A stretch of 64,000 nt of DNA from Paracholeplasma brassicae (GTDB lineage: Bacteria; Bacillota_I; Bacilli_A; Acholeplasmatales; UBA5453), in NCBI RefSeq assembly GCF_000967915.1, contig NC_022549.1, positions 644,366 through 708,365 of the forward strand, given 5' to 3'. Numbering within the stretch: the stretch's first letter is position 1; every line of letters begins with the position of its first letter. The notes under the pieces are model-generated. The model saw only the letters and a list, made by a program, of their open reading frames with translations. It ran no database searches and was not told the origin of the DNA. Shown piece after piece: positions 42,683 through 50,887 of the stretch. A program made the translations under genes and the position numbers.

Positions 42683-42710
42683 AAAAGTAGAAGAAATTCT
42701 ACTTTTTTTC
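42683..42710 (+). terminator. NfeD-SPFH operon terminator
   Basis: AAAAGTAGAA (42683-42692) and TTCTACTTTT (42697-42706) around GAAA, with further T's. Confidence 0.85.
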
Positions 42711-42742
42711 TTCGTGTTTCTAGTATAAAATCCATAATATGG

Positions 42743-42748
42743 TATAAT
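42743..42748 (+). promoter_or_regulatory. -10 box of the priA operon
   Basis: TATAAT at 42743-42748; no good -35 at usual spacing. The leader is short, with AAGGTGAT before the priA ATG. Confidence 0.45.
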
Positions 42749-42764
42749 TTTATAAGGTGATCAT

Positions 42765-45125
42765 ATGTATGCAAGTGTAATTGTTAACGTCAATGCCAAA
42801 GCAGTCAGCAGACTCTTTGAATACGAAGTGCCCAAATCATTAGAAAAAACAGTTAAGCCAGGGGTTCGTGTCGTTGTCGACTTTAATTCAAGACTAACGA
42901 CCGCGATGGTGGTTTTTCTTTCAGCTAATTCCTCTTATGAAACCGAGCAATTAAATAAAGACACGAAAACGGTTAAAATAAAAGAAATACAAGCGATTAT
43001 TGACATTAAACCGATCTTAACCAACGAATTATTAAACCTCGTTGATTATATAAAACAACAATCATTTGCCACTTATCAACAATGTTTTGACTTGGTGATA
43101 CCAAGTGCACTACATACCAACCATAAACGAAAAATAATCATCAAAAATGAAAACATACTCGATGAAATCTCAATTAAGCGAATTCAAGCGCATCGATACC
43201 TAAACGACATCAAAGATCAATCAGACATTGAGTGGCTCAATAAACGTATTTTAGAGGGCTCTGTTGGCTTAATAGATAAATTTTCTAAGAAACATAAGGC
43301 AAAGACCGAAATCGTCTACTCGATACTTAAAACAAGTAATCAACTAACAATAAAGCAACAACAAGCGATCGATTTACTTTCAAGCCCAAAAACAAGGAAA
43401 GAGTTAAAAGAAGAAGGTATTTCTCTCGGTGTGTTAAACCGAATGAGTAAAAAAGGTTTAATTCAAGCAAGAACGGTAGAAACACTTAGACGCGTCAGAC
43501 ACCAATTTACAGAGAATTCAAACTTGGTTGAGCTGACAAACGAACAAGCAAACGCTTATCATCAAATCAAAGCGTCTTACGGGAATTACCGCCGTTTTCT
43601 GATCCAAGGGATAACAGGTTCAGGTAAAACCGAAGTTTATCTGTCACTCATTAAAGACATGCTTGATCTTCAGAAACAAGTGTTAATTTTAGTGCCTGAA
43701 ATCGCATTAATTCCTCAAATGGCTGAACGTATTAGAGCGCGATTTGACGAGGAGATTGCCGTTGTACATTCCAAACTATCTTCTAACGAGCGCTATGATC
43801 AATGGCGTTTAATCGATCAAAACAAAGCCTCCATTGTTGTCGGCACAAGAAGCGCCTGTTTCATGCCCTTCAATCGATTAGGTTTGATTGTGATCGATGA
43901 AGAACAAGATCGTAGTTACATTCAAAAGGATGTGCCTAGTTATGATGCAAATGAGCTTTGTATGTTTAGAGCAAAACATCATAAAATACCACTCGTTTAC
44001 GGATCTGCAACGCCTTCAATCAAGACTGCTTATGACGTCAGTCTAGGTAAAATCACCAAATTATGTTTAACAAAAAGACCCGTTGGTGTTGAACCAAGCA
44101 TCCGTGTGATTGATATGAAAGAAGAACTAATCTCAGGTAATTTAAGCGTCTTTTCAAAAAAACTAAAACAAGCAGTTGAAAAACGGTTAAAGAAAAAAGA
44201 ACAAACCATGATTCTTGTCAATAAGCGTGGGTATGCAAGTTTTGTGATGTGCCGAGCGTGTTCACACGTGATTAAATGCGAACATTGTCAAATCTCTTTA
44301 AGTTATCATAAAAAAGAACACCGGTTGAAATGTCATCATTGTGGTTTTGAACGACCAATGCCATCGAAATGTGGTGTTTGTCAATCAACAAAAATTAGAG
44401 AAGTTGGCATCGGTATTGAACAAGTAGAAGAACGGTTAATCAAAGAATTTCCAACCGCTCGGATACTAAGGATGGATAAAGACACCACCAAAGGCAAGCA
44501 CGCGATTGACGAAAAACTATCAGCGTTTAATCATCAAACTTATGACATATTGATTGGCACAAGCATGATTTCTAAAGGTCATGATTTTAAAAACGTCACA
44601 TTAGTGGCAGTAATGTTGGCGGATTTACAGTTAAAACTGCCAAGTTATCTAGCAAATGAAGAGACTTATAATATGATTGCACAAGCCGCAGGTAGACCAG
44701 GCAGAAAAGGTCAATCGTCTGAAGTCATTATTCAAGCTTATGAAGTTAATCATTTTGTGATTCAAGCCGTCCGAAACAACGATTACACGTCTTATTATAA
44801 ACAGGAGATTAAGCAACGTCAGTTAGGTCGCTATCAACCCATCTATCAAGTGGTTAAAGTGATTTTAAAGGGCAAAGAGGATGACAAGACTAGCCAGTCA
44901 TTACTTGAACTTAAAAGGCAGTTGTTAAAAAGACATTCGCAGTTTGAAATATTAGGACCGACCCAGTTATATATCCATTATCAAAACAAACGATTCTTAC
45001 ACCAAATAACCATTAAAACAAGACCAAACTACGACTTAAAACCGATTTTAGATCGAATCGAAAATCACTATAAAGATAAATCATTCTACTTAGAATTTGA
45101 TTTCTACCCAGACATGATTGAGTAA
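42765..45125 (+). CDS. priA: Primosomal replication restart helicase PriA
   Basis: This 786-residue helicase reloads the replisome at stalled forks. The N-terminal 3' DNA-binding domain is followed by Walker A G-I-T-G-S-G-K-T at 282-289. The DEAD/H box reads D-E-E-Q at 378-381 where most PriA have D-E-E-H. The zinc region holds eight cysteines in four C-x-x-C pairs near 495-535 (C-R-A-C, C-E-H-C, C-H-H-C, C-G-V-C). Motif V-VI includes I-G-T-S-M-I-S-K-G-H-D-F. It is followed by fmt as in many Bacillota, although the def gene often found between is absent. Confidence 0.95.
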   Translation: MYASVIVNVNAKAVSRLFEYEVPKSLEKTVKPGVRVVVDFNSRLTTAMVVFLSANSSYETEQLNKDTKTVKIKEIQAIIDIKPILTNELLNLVDYIKQQSFATYQQCFDLVIPSALHTNHKRKIIIKNENILDEISIKRIQAHRYLNDIKDQSDIEWLNKRILEGSVGLIDKFSKKHKAKTEIVYSILKTSNQLTIKQQQAIDLLSSPKTRKELKEEGISLGVLNRMSKKGLIQARTVETLRRVRHQFTENSNLVELTNEQANAYHQIKASYGNYRRFLIQGITGSGKTEVYLSLIKDMLDLQKQVLILVPEIALIPQMAERIRARFDEEIAVVHSKLSSNERYDQWRLIDQNKASIVVGTRSACFMPFNRLGLIVIDEEQDRSYIQKDVPSYDANELCMFRAKHHKIPLVYGSATPSIKTAYDVSLGKITKLCLTKRPVGVEPSIRVIDMKEELISGNLSVFSKKLKQAVEKRLKKKEQTMILVNKRGYASFVMCRACSHVIKCEHCQISLSYHKKEHRLKCHHCGFERPMPSKCGVCQSTKIREVGIGIEQVEERLIKEFPTARILRMDKDTTKGKHAIDEKLSAFNHQTYDILIGTSMISKGHDFKNVTLVAVMLADLQLKLPSYLANEETYNMIAQAAGRPGRKGQSSEVIIQAYEVNHFVIQAVRNNDYTSYYKQEIKQRQLGRYQPIYQVVKVILKGKEDDKTSQSLLELKRQLLKRHSQFEILGPTQLYIHYQNKRFLHQITIKTRPNYDLKPILDRIENHYKDKSFYLEFDFYPDMIE

Positions 45126-45139
45126 AGGAATGTGAAATT

Positions 45140-46054
45140 ATGAAAATAGTATTTATGGGAACACCTAGTTTTGCCCTACCAACCCTAGAGATGTTACACC
45201 AACGTTTTGGTGTTTCATTGGTAGTCACACAGCCAGATAAAGTGGTTGGAAGAAAAAAAATTATCACAAAATCGCCAGTAAAAGAATTCGCAATTAAACA
45301 TGGAATTGACGTATTTCAGCCTTTAAAACTGAGTAAAGACTATGAAAGAATCATCAAACTAAAACCAGATTTAATCGTGACAGCAGCCTATGGTCAAATG
45401 ATCCCAACAGCGGTTTTGGATCTGGCCACGTCAATCAATGTTCATGGCTCAATCCTGCCAAAATATCGAGGGGGAGCGCCGGTACAATACGCCATCAAAA
45501 ATGGTGATAAAACCACCGGTGTAACAATCATGTACATGGCCCCTAAAATGGATAGTGGCGATATCATTGACTGTGAAGAAGTTGAGATTTTAGAAACAGA
45601 CACGACCGATTCACTAATGAGACGGTTAAGTATTGTCGGAAGAGATTTACTCGATAGAACCATTTTGTCAATCATCAATCAAACAAACAACCGAGTACCA
45701 CAAGACGAAACACAAGTGACGTTTGCCTATACCATTAAACCAGAAGAAGAATTTTTGGATTTTACAAAGACAACCAAAGAGGTAATAAACCACTTAAGAT
45801 CACTTCTAGATGAACCAGGTGGCAGTATTTTTGTTAACAATACGCGAATTAAGGTTTATGAAATCGAAAAAAGTGATATAATATCAAGTAGAAACCCAGG
45901 CGAAGTTGTAAAAGTCACCAAACAGTTCCTTGTCAAGACAAAAGACGGTGTGGTTAGACTTAAAAAAATTAAGCCTGAGGGCAAAAAGTTAATGAATGAT
46001 ACTGATTTTTTAAACGGTCAAAAAATCATTTGTGAAGGAGATATCATTAAATAA
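45140..46054 (+). CDS. fmt: Methionyl-tRNA formyltransferase
   Basis: The 304-residue enzyme formylates initiator Met-tRNA using 10-formyl-tetrahydrofolate. Marks are F-M-G-T-P-S-F-A near residue 5, the S-I-L-P-K-Y-R-G-G-A-P-V-Q-Y segment near 107-120, where the catalytic N-V-H-G-S-I-L-P includes Asn and His, and a G-x-T-I-M-Y-M-x-x-x-M-D-S-G-D motif with the catalytic Asp near 141. The C-terminal tRNA-binding domain is complete. The TAA overlaps the ATG of the next gene by one base. Confidence 0.96.
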   Translation: MKIVFMGTPSFALPTLEMLHQRFGVSLVVTQPDKVVGRKKIITKSPVKEFAIKHGIDVFQPLKLSKDYERIIKLKPDLIVTAAYGQMIPTAVLDLATSINVHGSILPKYRGGAPVQYAIKNGDKTTGVTIMYMAPKMDSGDIIDCEEVEILETDTTDSLMRRLSIVGRDLLDRTILSIINQTNNRVPQDETQVTFAYTIKPEEEFLDFTKTTKEVINHLRSLLDEPGGSIFVNNTRIKVYEIEKSDIISSRNPGEVVKVTKQFLVKTKDGVVRLKKIKPEGKKLMNDTDFLNGQKIICEGDIIK

Positions 46055-46608
46055 TGAAAAAGAAAGTTTTATTTTCAAGAGAAGAAATGACGAGATTATC
46101 CGTCGAAGCGTTAAGAAGTAGAGGTGTAACAGTCGATGACATCGCAGAAATTGCATTTAAACAACAAGCGCGCTACACCGAAAATATAAAGTTTGAAACG
46201 TGTCGTGAATCGGTCTTAAAAGTGTTATCTTTAAGAGATATTTTTCACCACGTCTTATTGGCAGTTGAACTCGACAAAATGGCAGAAAAAAAATTGTTTG
46301 AAGGACCAATTCAAGACATCATTGAATCGGACTTAGGTTTGTTTGGCGTTGATGAAGTCCTTGGATTAGACGTGGCGCGTCTTTATGGCGTGATTGGCAT
46401 GACTAACTTTGGTGACATCGATGTGAATAAACACGGCATTGTATCAAAGTTAAACGAAGATGGTAAAAAAGAAGGTATCGTGCATACGTTCTTAGACGAC
46501 ATCGTCGGTGCGATCGCGGCAAGTGCATCAACACGCGTTGCTCAAATCATTAATGAGGACATCGCACAAGAAGAACCACACAAAAAAGTAAGCTTATTTG
46601 ATCAATAA
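46054..46608 (+). CDS. Phosphatidylglycerophosphatase A family protein (YutG-like)
   Basis: A 184-residue cytosolic-type protein matching the Bacillus YutG/PgpA-like family. Marks are R-G-V-T-V-D-D-I-A-E near residue 23, L-A-V-E-L-D-K-M-A-E near 69, and the strongest motif near 145-157, V-H-T-F-L-D-D-I-V-G-A-I. Members are thought to remove phosphate from phosphatidylglycerophosphate in phosphatidylglycerol synthesis, although the family is not a classical membrane phosphatase. Translation is coupled to fmt by a one-base overlap. Confidence 0.85.
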   Translation: MKKKVLFSREEMTRLSVEALRSRGVTVDDIAEIAFKQQARYTENIKFETCRESVLKVLSLRDIFHHVLLAVELDKMAEKKLFEGPIQDIIESDLGLFGVDEVLGLDVARLYGVIGMTNFGDIDVNKHGIVSKLNEDGKKEGIVHTFLDDIVGAIAASASTRVAQIINEDIAQEEPHKKVSLFDQ

Positions 46609-46628
46609 TCAAGCAAAGGGGAATTATC

Positions 46629-47921
46629 GTGCGTAAAAAAAACAAGATAACCGGGATGACCAAAAGTTTCTTCAGTCGGTTATTCGCGTTTGAAGAAAAT
46701 ATTGACATTACGGATGATGTCATTGTCCTACATAGACGAAATCTAGTCATCAAGAACATCATCCTTTTAAGTAACATTGTGTATTCAATTTTACTTTTTC
46801 TAATCGCATATACAACAAAAGAGCCATCCGATTGGCTTTTTTCAGTTTTATCTTTTCCACTGACTTTTTTCATTAATAACGTCATTAAACGACTTATTTT
46901 TGGTGATAGACACGATAAGACCAAACAGGAAGTCGCTATGTACGTCCTAAGTCTTTACATGTTTTTATCGTCCATCTTGATTTATGCAAGACTTTATCAA
47001 AATCAAACATTTGAAACCGCGGCCTATATCTTACTTTATTACGCCATCGTGGTGGTCAGTCTTTATCAAAGCAGACGCCTCATCATGTGGGTATTTCAAG
47101 GCATGTTAGCGGCGATTACCGTAATTCATTTTGTTTGGACCTATTCAATTAATCGTACGTATGAGGGCATGAGTTTAGGTGAGTTTTTAAATGCGTTTAT
47201 TCCCACCAAAGAGGCGGTAGACATCTTTTTAAGAACCACGCTCTTTATTATATTTATGGTGGTTGTTTACGCCATCGTATCGATTGGTTCTTACATGCAA
47301 GAACAACGCAAACAAGAATTGATTAAACGACGTGAAGTTCAAACTGATTTTACCAACATTGTTTCGGATTTATTTAGTGTGGTTCTCTCATCAAAGAAAA
47401 ACTTCTTAGATCGTCAACACGTGGATTTGGTTTATCAAATGAGTGAAAAATTAGCCGGCTATTTTGGGCTGAGTCACGATCAAATTGATTACATTAAAAC
47501 CTACTCAAAAATTCATTTAAAGTATAAGGAAGTCGAAGGCTTGGTCGGTAATCACATGGCCGAAGACGAGAGTAAGTTTGAAATGTTAAAAGAAAAAACC
47601 AATTTGGGCACACAAATTGCGAAAAGACTTCAGTTGGCTCAAAAAGCAGAAGACATCGCAAGGGCGCACGTTGAAGGGGTAGCGACGCTCCAGTTTTCAC
47701 AAGAAATGAATGAGATTCAACCACAAATCGAATCCCAAGTTATTTTACTCTGTGATTTATACGTCACCATGCGCAGTGGTAAATCCTATAAAAGACCCTA
47801 CCCGAATCAAACAACCATCCAATTATTTGAAAAGGTATTCTTACCTTATTTTGACTATTTTTTAGTTGAACGATTTCTAAAGTTTAAGAATGAGTTTGAA
47901 AAGACATTCAACGAATACTAA
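46629..47921 (+). CDS. Membrane protein with a degenerate HD-GYP domain
   Basis: The 430-residue protein has six hydrophobic helices (about 42-60, 70-85, 104-121, 132-146, 152-170, 200-220), then a cytoplasmic domain. That domain follows HD-GYP order. Residues 262-285 resemble the first helix pair, 316-330 (K-F-E-M-L-K-E-K-T-N-L-G-T-Q-I) match the E-F-E-x-M-K-x-H-x-x-x-G helix, and 371-391 match the V-A-D-x-x-D-A-L-T-x-x-R-P-Y helix. The catalytic H-D-I-G-K is replaced by H-L-K-Y-K (296-300) and H-H-E-x-x-D-G-x-G-Y-P by A-H-V-E-G (346-350), so c-di-GMP phosphodiesterase activity is unlikely. GTG 46629 follows AAAGGGG. Confidence 0.72.
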   Translation: MRKKNKITGMTKSFFSRLFAFEENIDITDDVIVLHRRNLVIKNIILLSNIVYSILLFLIAYTTKEPSDWLFSVLSFPLTFFINNVIKRLIFGDRHDKTKQEVAMYVLSLYMFLSSILIYARLYQNQTFETAAYILLYYAIVVVSLYQSRRLIMWVFQGMLAAITVIHFVWTYSINRTYEGMSLGEFLNAFIPTKEAVDIFLRTTLFIIFMVVVYAIVSIGSYMQEQRKQELIKRREVQTDFTNIVSDLFSVVLSSKKNFLDRQHVDLVYQMSEKLAGYFGLSHDQIDYIKTYSKIHLKYKEVEGLVGNHMAEDESKFEMLKEKTNLGTQIAKRLQLAQKAEDIARAHVEGVATLQFSQEMNEIQPQIESQVILLCDLYVTMRSGKSYKRPYPNQTTIQLFEKVFLPYFDYFLVERFLKFKNEFEKTFNEY

Positions 47922-47934
47922 GTGAATGTTTTGC

Positions 47935-47962
47935 TTTACATTTAAAATTTAAGTGGTATAAT
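47935..47962 (+). promoter_or_regulatory. metK promoter
   Basis: TTTACA (47935-47940), a 16-base spacer and TATAAT (47957-47962), placed to start transcription just before the SAM riboswitch. Confidence 0.75.
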
Positions 47963-47982
47963 TAATTACGTAAAAAACATAG

Positions 47983-48085
47983 AATATCTTATTCAGAGCT
48001 ACGGAGGCTAGTGACCAACGATGTAGCAGCAACCTGCCATGCAAGGTGCTAACGACAAGGGACAATGTCCATCAATGAGAAGAGA
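47983..48085 (+). ncRNA. SAM-I (S-box) riboswitch upstream of metK
   Basis: The leader has the S-box core in order: CTTATTCAGAG at the start of P1/P2, GGAGG, then GATGTAGCAGCAACCT (the conserved GAxGxAxCxxGCAACC segment), AGGTGCTAAC, the P4 stem GGAC/GTCC, and ATGAGAAGAG closing P1. This class binds S-adenosylmethionine and shuts off transcription of methionine and SAM genes. The gene directly behind it makes SAM, so this is feedback control. Confidence 0.9.
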
Positions 48086-48086
48086 A

Positions 48087-48119
48087 ATAAAACTCTTTTC
48101 TAAGGGTTTTTATTTTTTA
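48087..48119 (+). terminator. SAM riboswitch terminator with competing antiterminator
   Basis: AAAACTCTT pairs with AAGGGTTTT around TTCT, followed by T's. The 3' strand of P1 (GAGAAGAG, 48077-48084) can instead pair with CTCTTTTC (48093-48100), breaking the terminator. With SAM bound, P1 holds that strand and termination follows. Confidence 0.82.
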
Positions 48120-48136
48120 TAACGTAGGAGGAACGT

Positions 48137-49288
48137 ATGGAAAGAAAATTATTTACATCAGAATCTGTGACCTCAGGTCATCCAGATAAGATTTGTGATC
48201 GCATTTCAGATGCGATATTAGACGCTATTTTAGAAAAAGATAGCAATGCTCGCGTGGCTTGTGAAACAACCGTCACAACCGGACTTGTGTTGGTGGTGGG
48301 TGAAATCACAACCGAGACGTACGTTGACATACAAACAATTGTCAGAAACACGGTAAAAAACATCGGTTATGACCGTGGAAAATATGGATTTGACGCGGAC
48401 AATTTAGCCGTTTTAACGTCAATCAACAGTCAGTCAGAAGACATCGCATTAGGCGTTGATGAAACGGATTCACACGAACAAGGCGCAGGCGATCAAGGCT
48501 TAATGTTTGGTTTTGCGTGTGATGAAACAGACAACTTAATGCCTTTACCAATCGAGTTAGCGCATAAGTTAACAAGAAGACTTGATTTTGTTAGACAAGA
48601 AAACTTGCTTGATTTCTTAAGACCAGATGGCAAAGCACAAGTGACCATTGAGTACGATGAACAAGACCGCCCACTAAGAATTGATGCGGTTGTCGTCTCA
48701 TCTCAACACCAAGACTTACCAATTGAAGTGGTAAGAAAAGGCATCAAAGAATTAGTGATCGATGCGGTCTTACCAAGCGAATTAATCGATGAAAATACCA
48801 AATATTTCATTAACCCAACCGGTAAGTTCGTGATTGGTGGACCAAAAGGTGATTCAGGGCTGACAGGCAGAAAAATCATCGTTGACACTTATGGTGGTTA
48901 TGCTCGCCATGGCGGTGGTGCATTCTCAGGAAAAGACCCTTCAAAGGTTGATCGAAGTGCCTCTTACATGGCAAGGTATATTGCAAAAAATATCGTTGCC
49001 TCAGGGATTTCTAAAAAAGCCGAAGTTCAACTAGCGTACGCCATTGGGGTAGCCCAACCGGTGAGTGTTAGAGTCGATACATTTAATACCTCTAAGGTAA
49101 GTGAAAGCCTCATCGAAAAGGCCGTCAGAAAACACTTTGACTTAACACCAAAAGGCATCATTAACACACTCGATTTAAAACGTCCAATCTACGAACAAAC
49201 CAGTAATTATGGTCATATGGGAAGAGAAGACATTGATTTACCATGGGAGAAACTAAATAAGATTGATATTTTTAAGGATTTGTTGTAA
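48137..49288 (+). CDS. metK: S-adenosylmethionine synthetase
   Basis: The 383-residue enzyme makes SAM from methionine and ATP. Marks are S-G-H-P-D-K-I-C-D near residue 15, the [12 protein letters not shown] substrate loop near 117-128, and the P-loop-like [19 protein letters not shown] near 258. Length and motifs are normal. AGGAGG precedes the ATG. It lies behind the SAM-I riboswitch, and two further genes follow at short spacing with no terminator between, so they may share its control. Confidence 0.97.
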   Translation: MERKLFTSESVTSGHPDKICDRISDAILDAILEKDSNARVACETTVTTGLVLVVGEITTETYVDIQTIVRNTVKNIGYDRGKYGFDADNLAVLTSINSQSEDIALGVDETDSHEQGAGDQGLMFGFACDETDNLMPLPIELAHKLTRRLDFVRQENLLDFLRPDGKAQVTIEYDEQDRPLRIDAVVVSSQHQDLPIEVVRKGIKELVIDAVLPSELIDENTKYFINPTGKFVIGGPKGDSGLTGRKIIVDTYGGYARHGGGAFSGKDPSKVDRSASYMARYIAKNIVASGISKKAEVQLAYAIGVAQPVSVRVDTFNTSKVSESLIEKAVRKHFDLTPKGIINTLDLKRPIYEQTSNYGHMGREDIDLPWEKLNKIDIFKDLL

Positions 49289-49308
49289 AATAAACCATAG
49301 GTGATGTT

Positions 49309-50145
49309 ATGAGTTTAGATAAAGTATTGCAAGAAAATGAAATTAAGCGTCAAGCGATGTATCAAGAATATCAAAAAAACATAAAATTAGGATTATTACT
49401 TATGATTGTATTAGTAGGCTTTTATTTCTTATTTAAAGCCGCATCAATCGCGAGCAACTACCGTAAAAATTTCAAAGACGTTGTGATTAGTGACTTAGTC
49501 AAAGATAAGTACCCAGACGGCACGTATAACCACAACGATCGAATTGATCAACGATACATTGATAGCTTAAATTTCTATCAAAGACCTGACAGACACAAAG
49601 GTGAAGATTTAATCACAGGCAGTTTTAATGGGGTATCCTTTAAAGCCAGTGACGTCCATATGGAAGAACGAGTTGAAACCAGAGACGCTAAAGGCAATCG
49701 ACAAGTTTCTTATCAAACCATCTTTAAAGGGCGTTGGTACCACTTTGAATTTGAACGTAGGTTTGAGCACGTCTTACAAGTTAAAGAAGGTCGCTTTTCA
49801 GGTGCAGCCTCACGAAATCTTAAGAAATATGAAACTGAAAGTATTCTATTTAATAAGAAGTTTAAAATATTTTCAAGCGATCAAGAATACGTGTTTTATC
49901 AATTAACCCCCGTGTTAATTGAAAAGATTCTGGAATTTGAAAAAATGCATCGCGGTTCAATTCAAATGATGTATCATCAAAATTGTTTGGATATTGCAGT
50001 CAATGATTCATCAGATTCATTTGAAATCAAGCTAAAAACACCATTAACGAAGGAAAACATTGGTCATATCTTAGGCGACATTGATATGCCAGGAGCCATC
50101 ATTAATGAGTTTAATTTAGATAGTGAAAAATTTACAAAAAAATAG
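49309..50145 (+). CDS. DUF3137 domain membrane protein
   Basis: The 278-residue protein has one membrane helix near residues 28-45, with charged flanks. A soluble domain follows, with the DUF3137 pattern: I-T-G-S-F-N-G-V-S-F-K-A-S-D-V near residue 101, a strand with I-F-K-G-R-W-Y-H-F-E-F near 140, and F-N-K-K-F-K-I-F-S-S-D near 180. The family's function is unknown, but it is nearly always adjacent to lemA, as here. It starts 20 bases after metK with AGGTGAT upstream and may be co-transcribed from the SAM-controlled promoter. Confidence 0.88.
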   Translation: MSLDKVLQENEIKRQAMYQEYQKNIKLGLLLMIVLVGFYFLFKAASIASNYRKNFKDVVISDLVKDKYPDGTYNHNDRIDQRYIDSLNFYQRPDRHKGEDLITGSFNGVSFKASDVHMEERVETRDAKGNRQVSYQTIFKGRWYHFEFERRFEHVLQVKEGRFSGAASRNLKKYETESILFNKKFKIFSSDQEYVFYQLTPVLIEKILEFEKMHRGSIQMMYHQNCLDIAVNDSSDSFEIKLKTPLTKENIGHILGDIDMPGAIINEFNLDSEKFTKK

Positions 50146-50157
50146 GAGGTCTTACAC

Positions 50158-50730
50158 ATGGGTGAAGGCGTACAAGTTTTACTTATTGTATTAGGAGTTA
50201 TTGCATTTATTGGGTTAATCATCATTTTTTGGATTATTGGCACATTAAACTCATTTAGACGTTTAGTAATTAAGGTCGATGAAGCAGAATCAGGAATTGA
50301 TGTGGCATTAACCAAACGTTTTGATTTATTAACAAAGATGGTTTCTGCGACAAAAGGTTATGCGGATCATGAAAGAAAAACATTAGAATCAGTGGTTGCA
50401 ATGAGACAACCAGCATCTGGTGCTTCAATTGGCGAAAAACAAGCATTTGCTAACCAACTTTCAGAAGGTATGGCAAGATTAAATGTGGTGGTTGAACAAT
50501 ACCCACAATTAAGAGCAAGTGAAAATTTTGCTAAACTTCAAAGCGCTTCGATGGAAGTTGAAGAAAATCTTCAAGCAGCAAGACGCGTTTATAACGCAAA
50601 TGTTAGCTATTACAACCAAAAAATTGTGGTATTCCCAAGTTCAATTATTGCGAACTGGAAAAACTTCACAAAACGTGATTTCTTTGAAGCAGAAGCTGCA
50701 AAAAGACAAGACGTTAATTTTAATTTCTAA
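50158..50730 (+). CDS. lemA: LemA family protein
   Basis: The 190-residue protein has an N-terminal membrane helix (about residues 6-28) with the rest forming a helical bundle. Family marks are N-S-F-R-R-L-V-I-K-V-D-E-A-E-S-G-I-D-V near residue 32 and R-F-D-L-L-T-K-M-V near 56. The C-terminal N-V-S-Y-Y-N-Q-K-I-V-V-F-P-S-S-I-I near 150 is the most conserved part. LemA proteins are inner-membrane proteins of unknown role. The gene follows DUF3137 by 12 bases, the usual pairing, and ends at a terminator. Confidence 0.95.
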   Translation: MGEGVQVLLIVLGVIAFIGLIIIFWIIGTLNSFRRLVIKVDEAESGIDVALTKRFDLLTKMVSATKGYADHERKTLESVVAMRQPASGASIGEKQAFANQLSEGMARLNVVVEQYPQLRASENFAKLQSASMEVEENLQAARRVYNANVSYYNQKIVVFPSSIIANWKNFTKRDFFEAEAAKRQDVNFNF

Positions 50731-50739
50731 TCCAACGTT

Positions 50740-50776
50740 AAGAAGCCATTTTATCCGGCTTCTTTTCATTTTTAGT
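50740..50776 (+). terminator. metK-DUF3137-lemA terminator
   Basis: AAGAAGCC (50740-50747) and GGCTTCTT (50757-50764) with a T-rich tail. The gap from here to 50887 shows only an AT-only inverted repeat near 50783-50804 and a weak promoter near 50824-50849. Confidence 0.75.
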
Positions 50777-50887
50777 TAGTCAAAAATTAGGAGACTTAAT
50801 TTTTGTGAAAATGTGTGTGCGTGTTGTAATCTAAGCGCTTTTATAGTATCATTTAAAGTAGACGAAATATAAAGAGAGTGTGATTAT

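Noticed and set aside
50830..50843. cre-like TCTAAGCGCTTTTA upstream of secA
   Set aside because: Only 12 of 14, missing the first G, and secA is not an expected target; it does share AGCGCTTTTA with the fic site.
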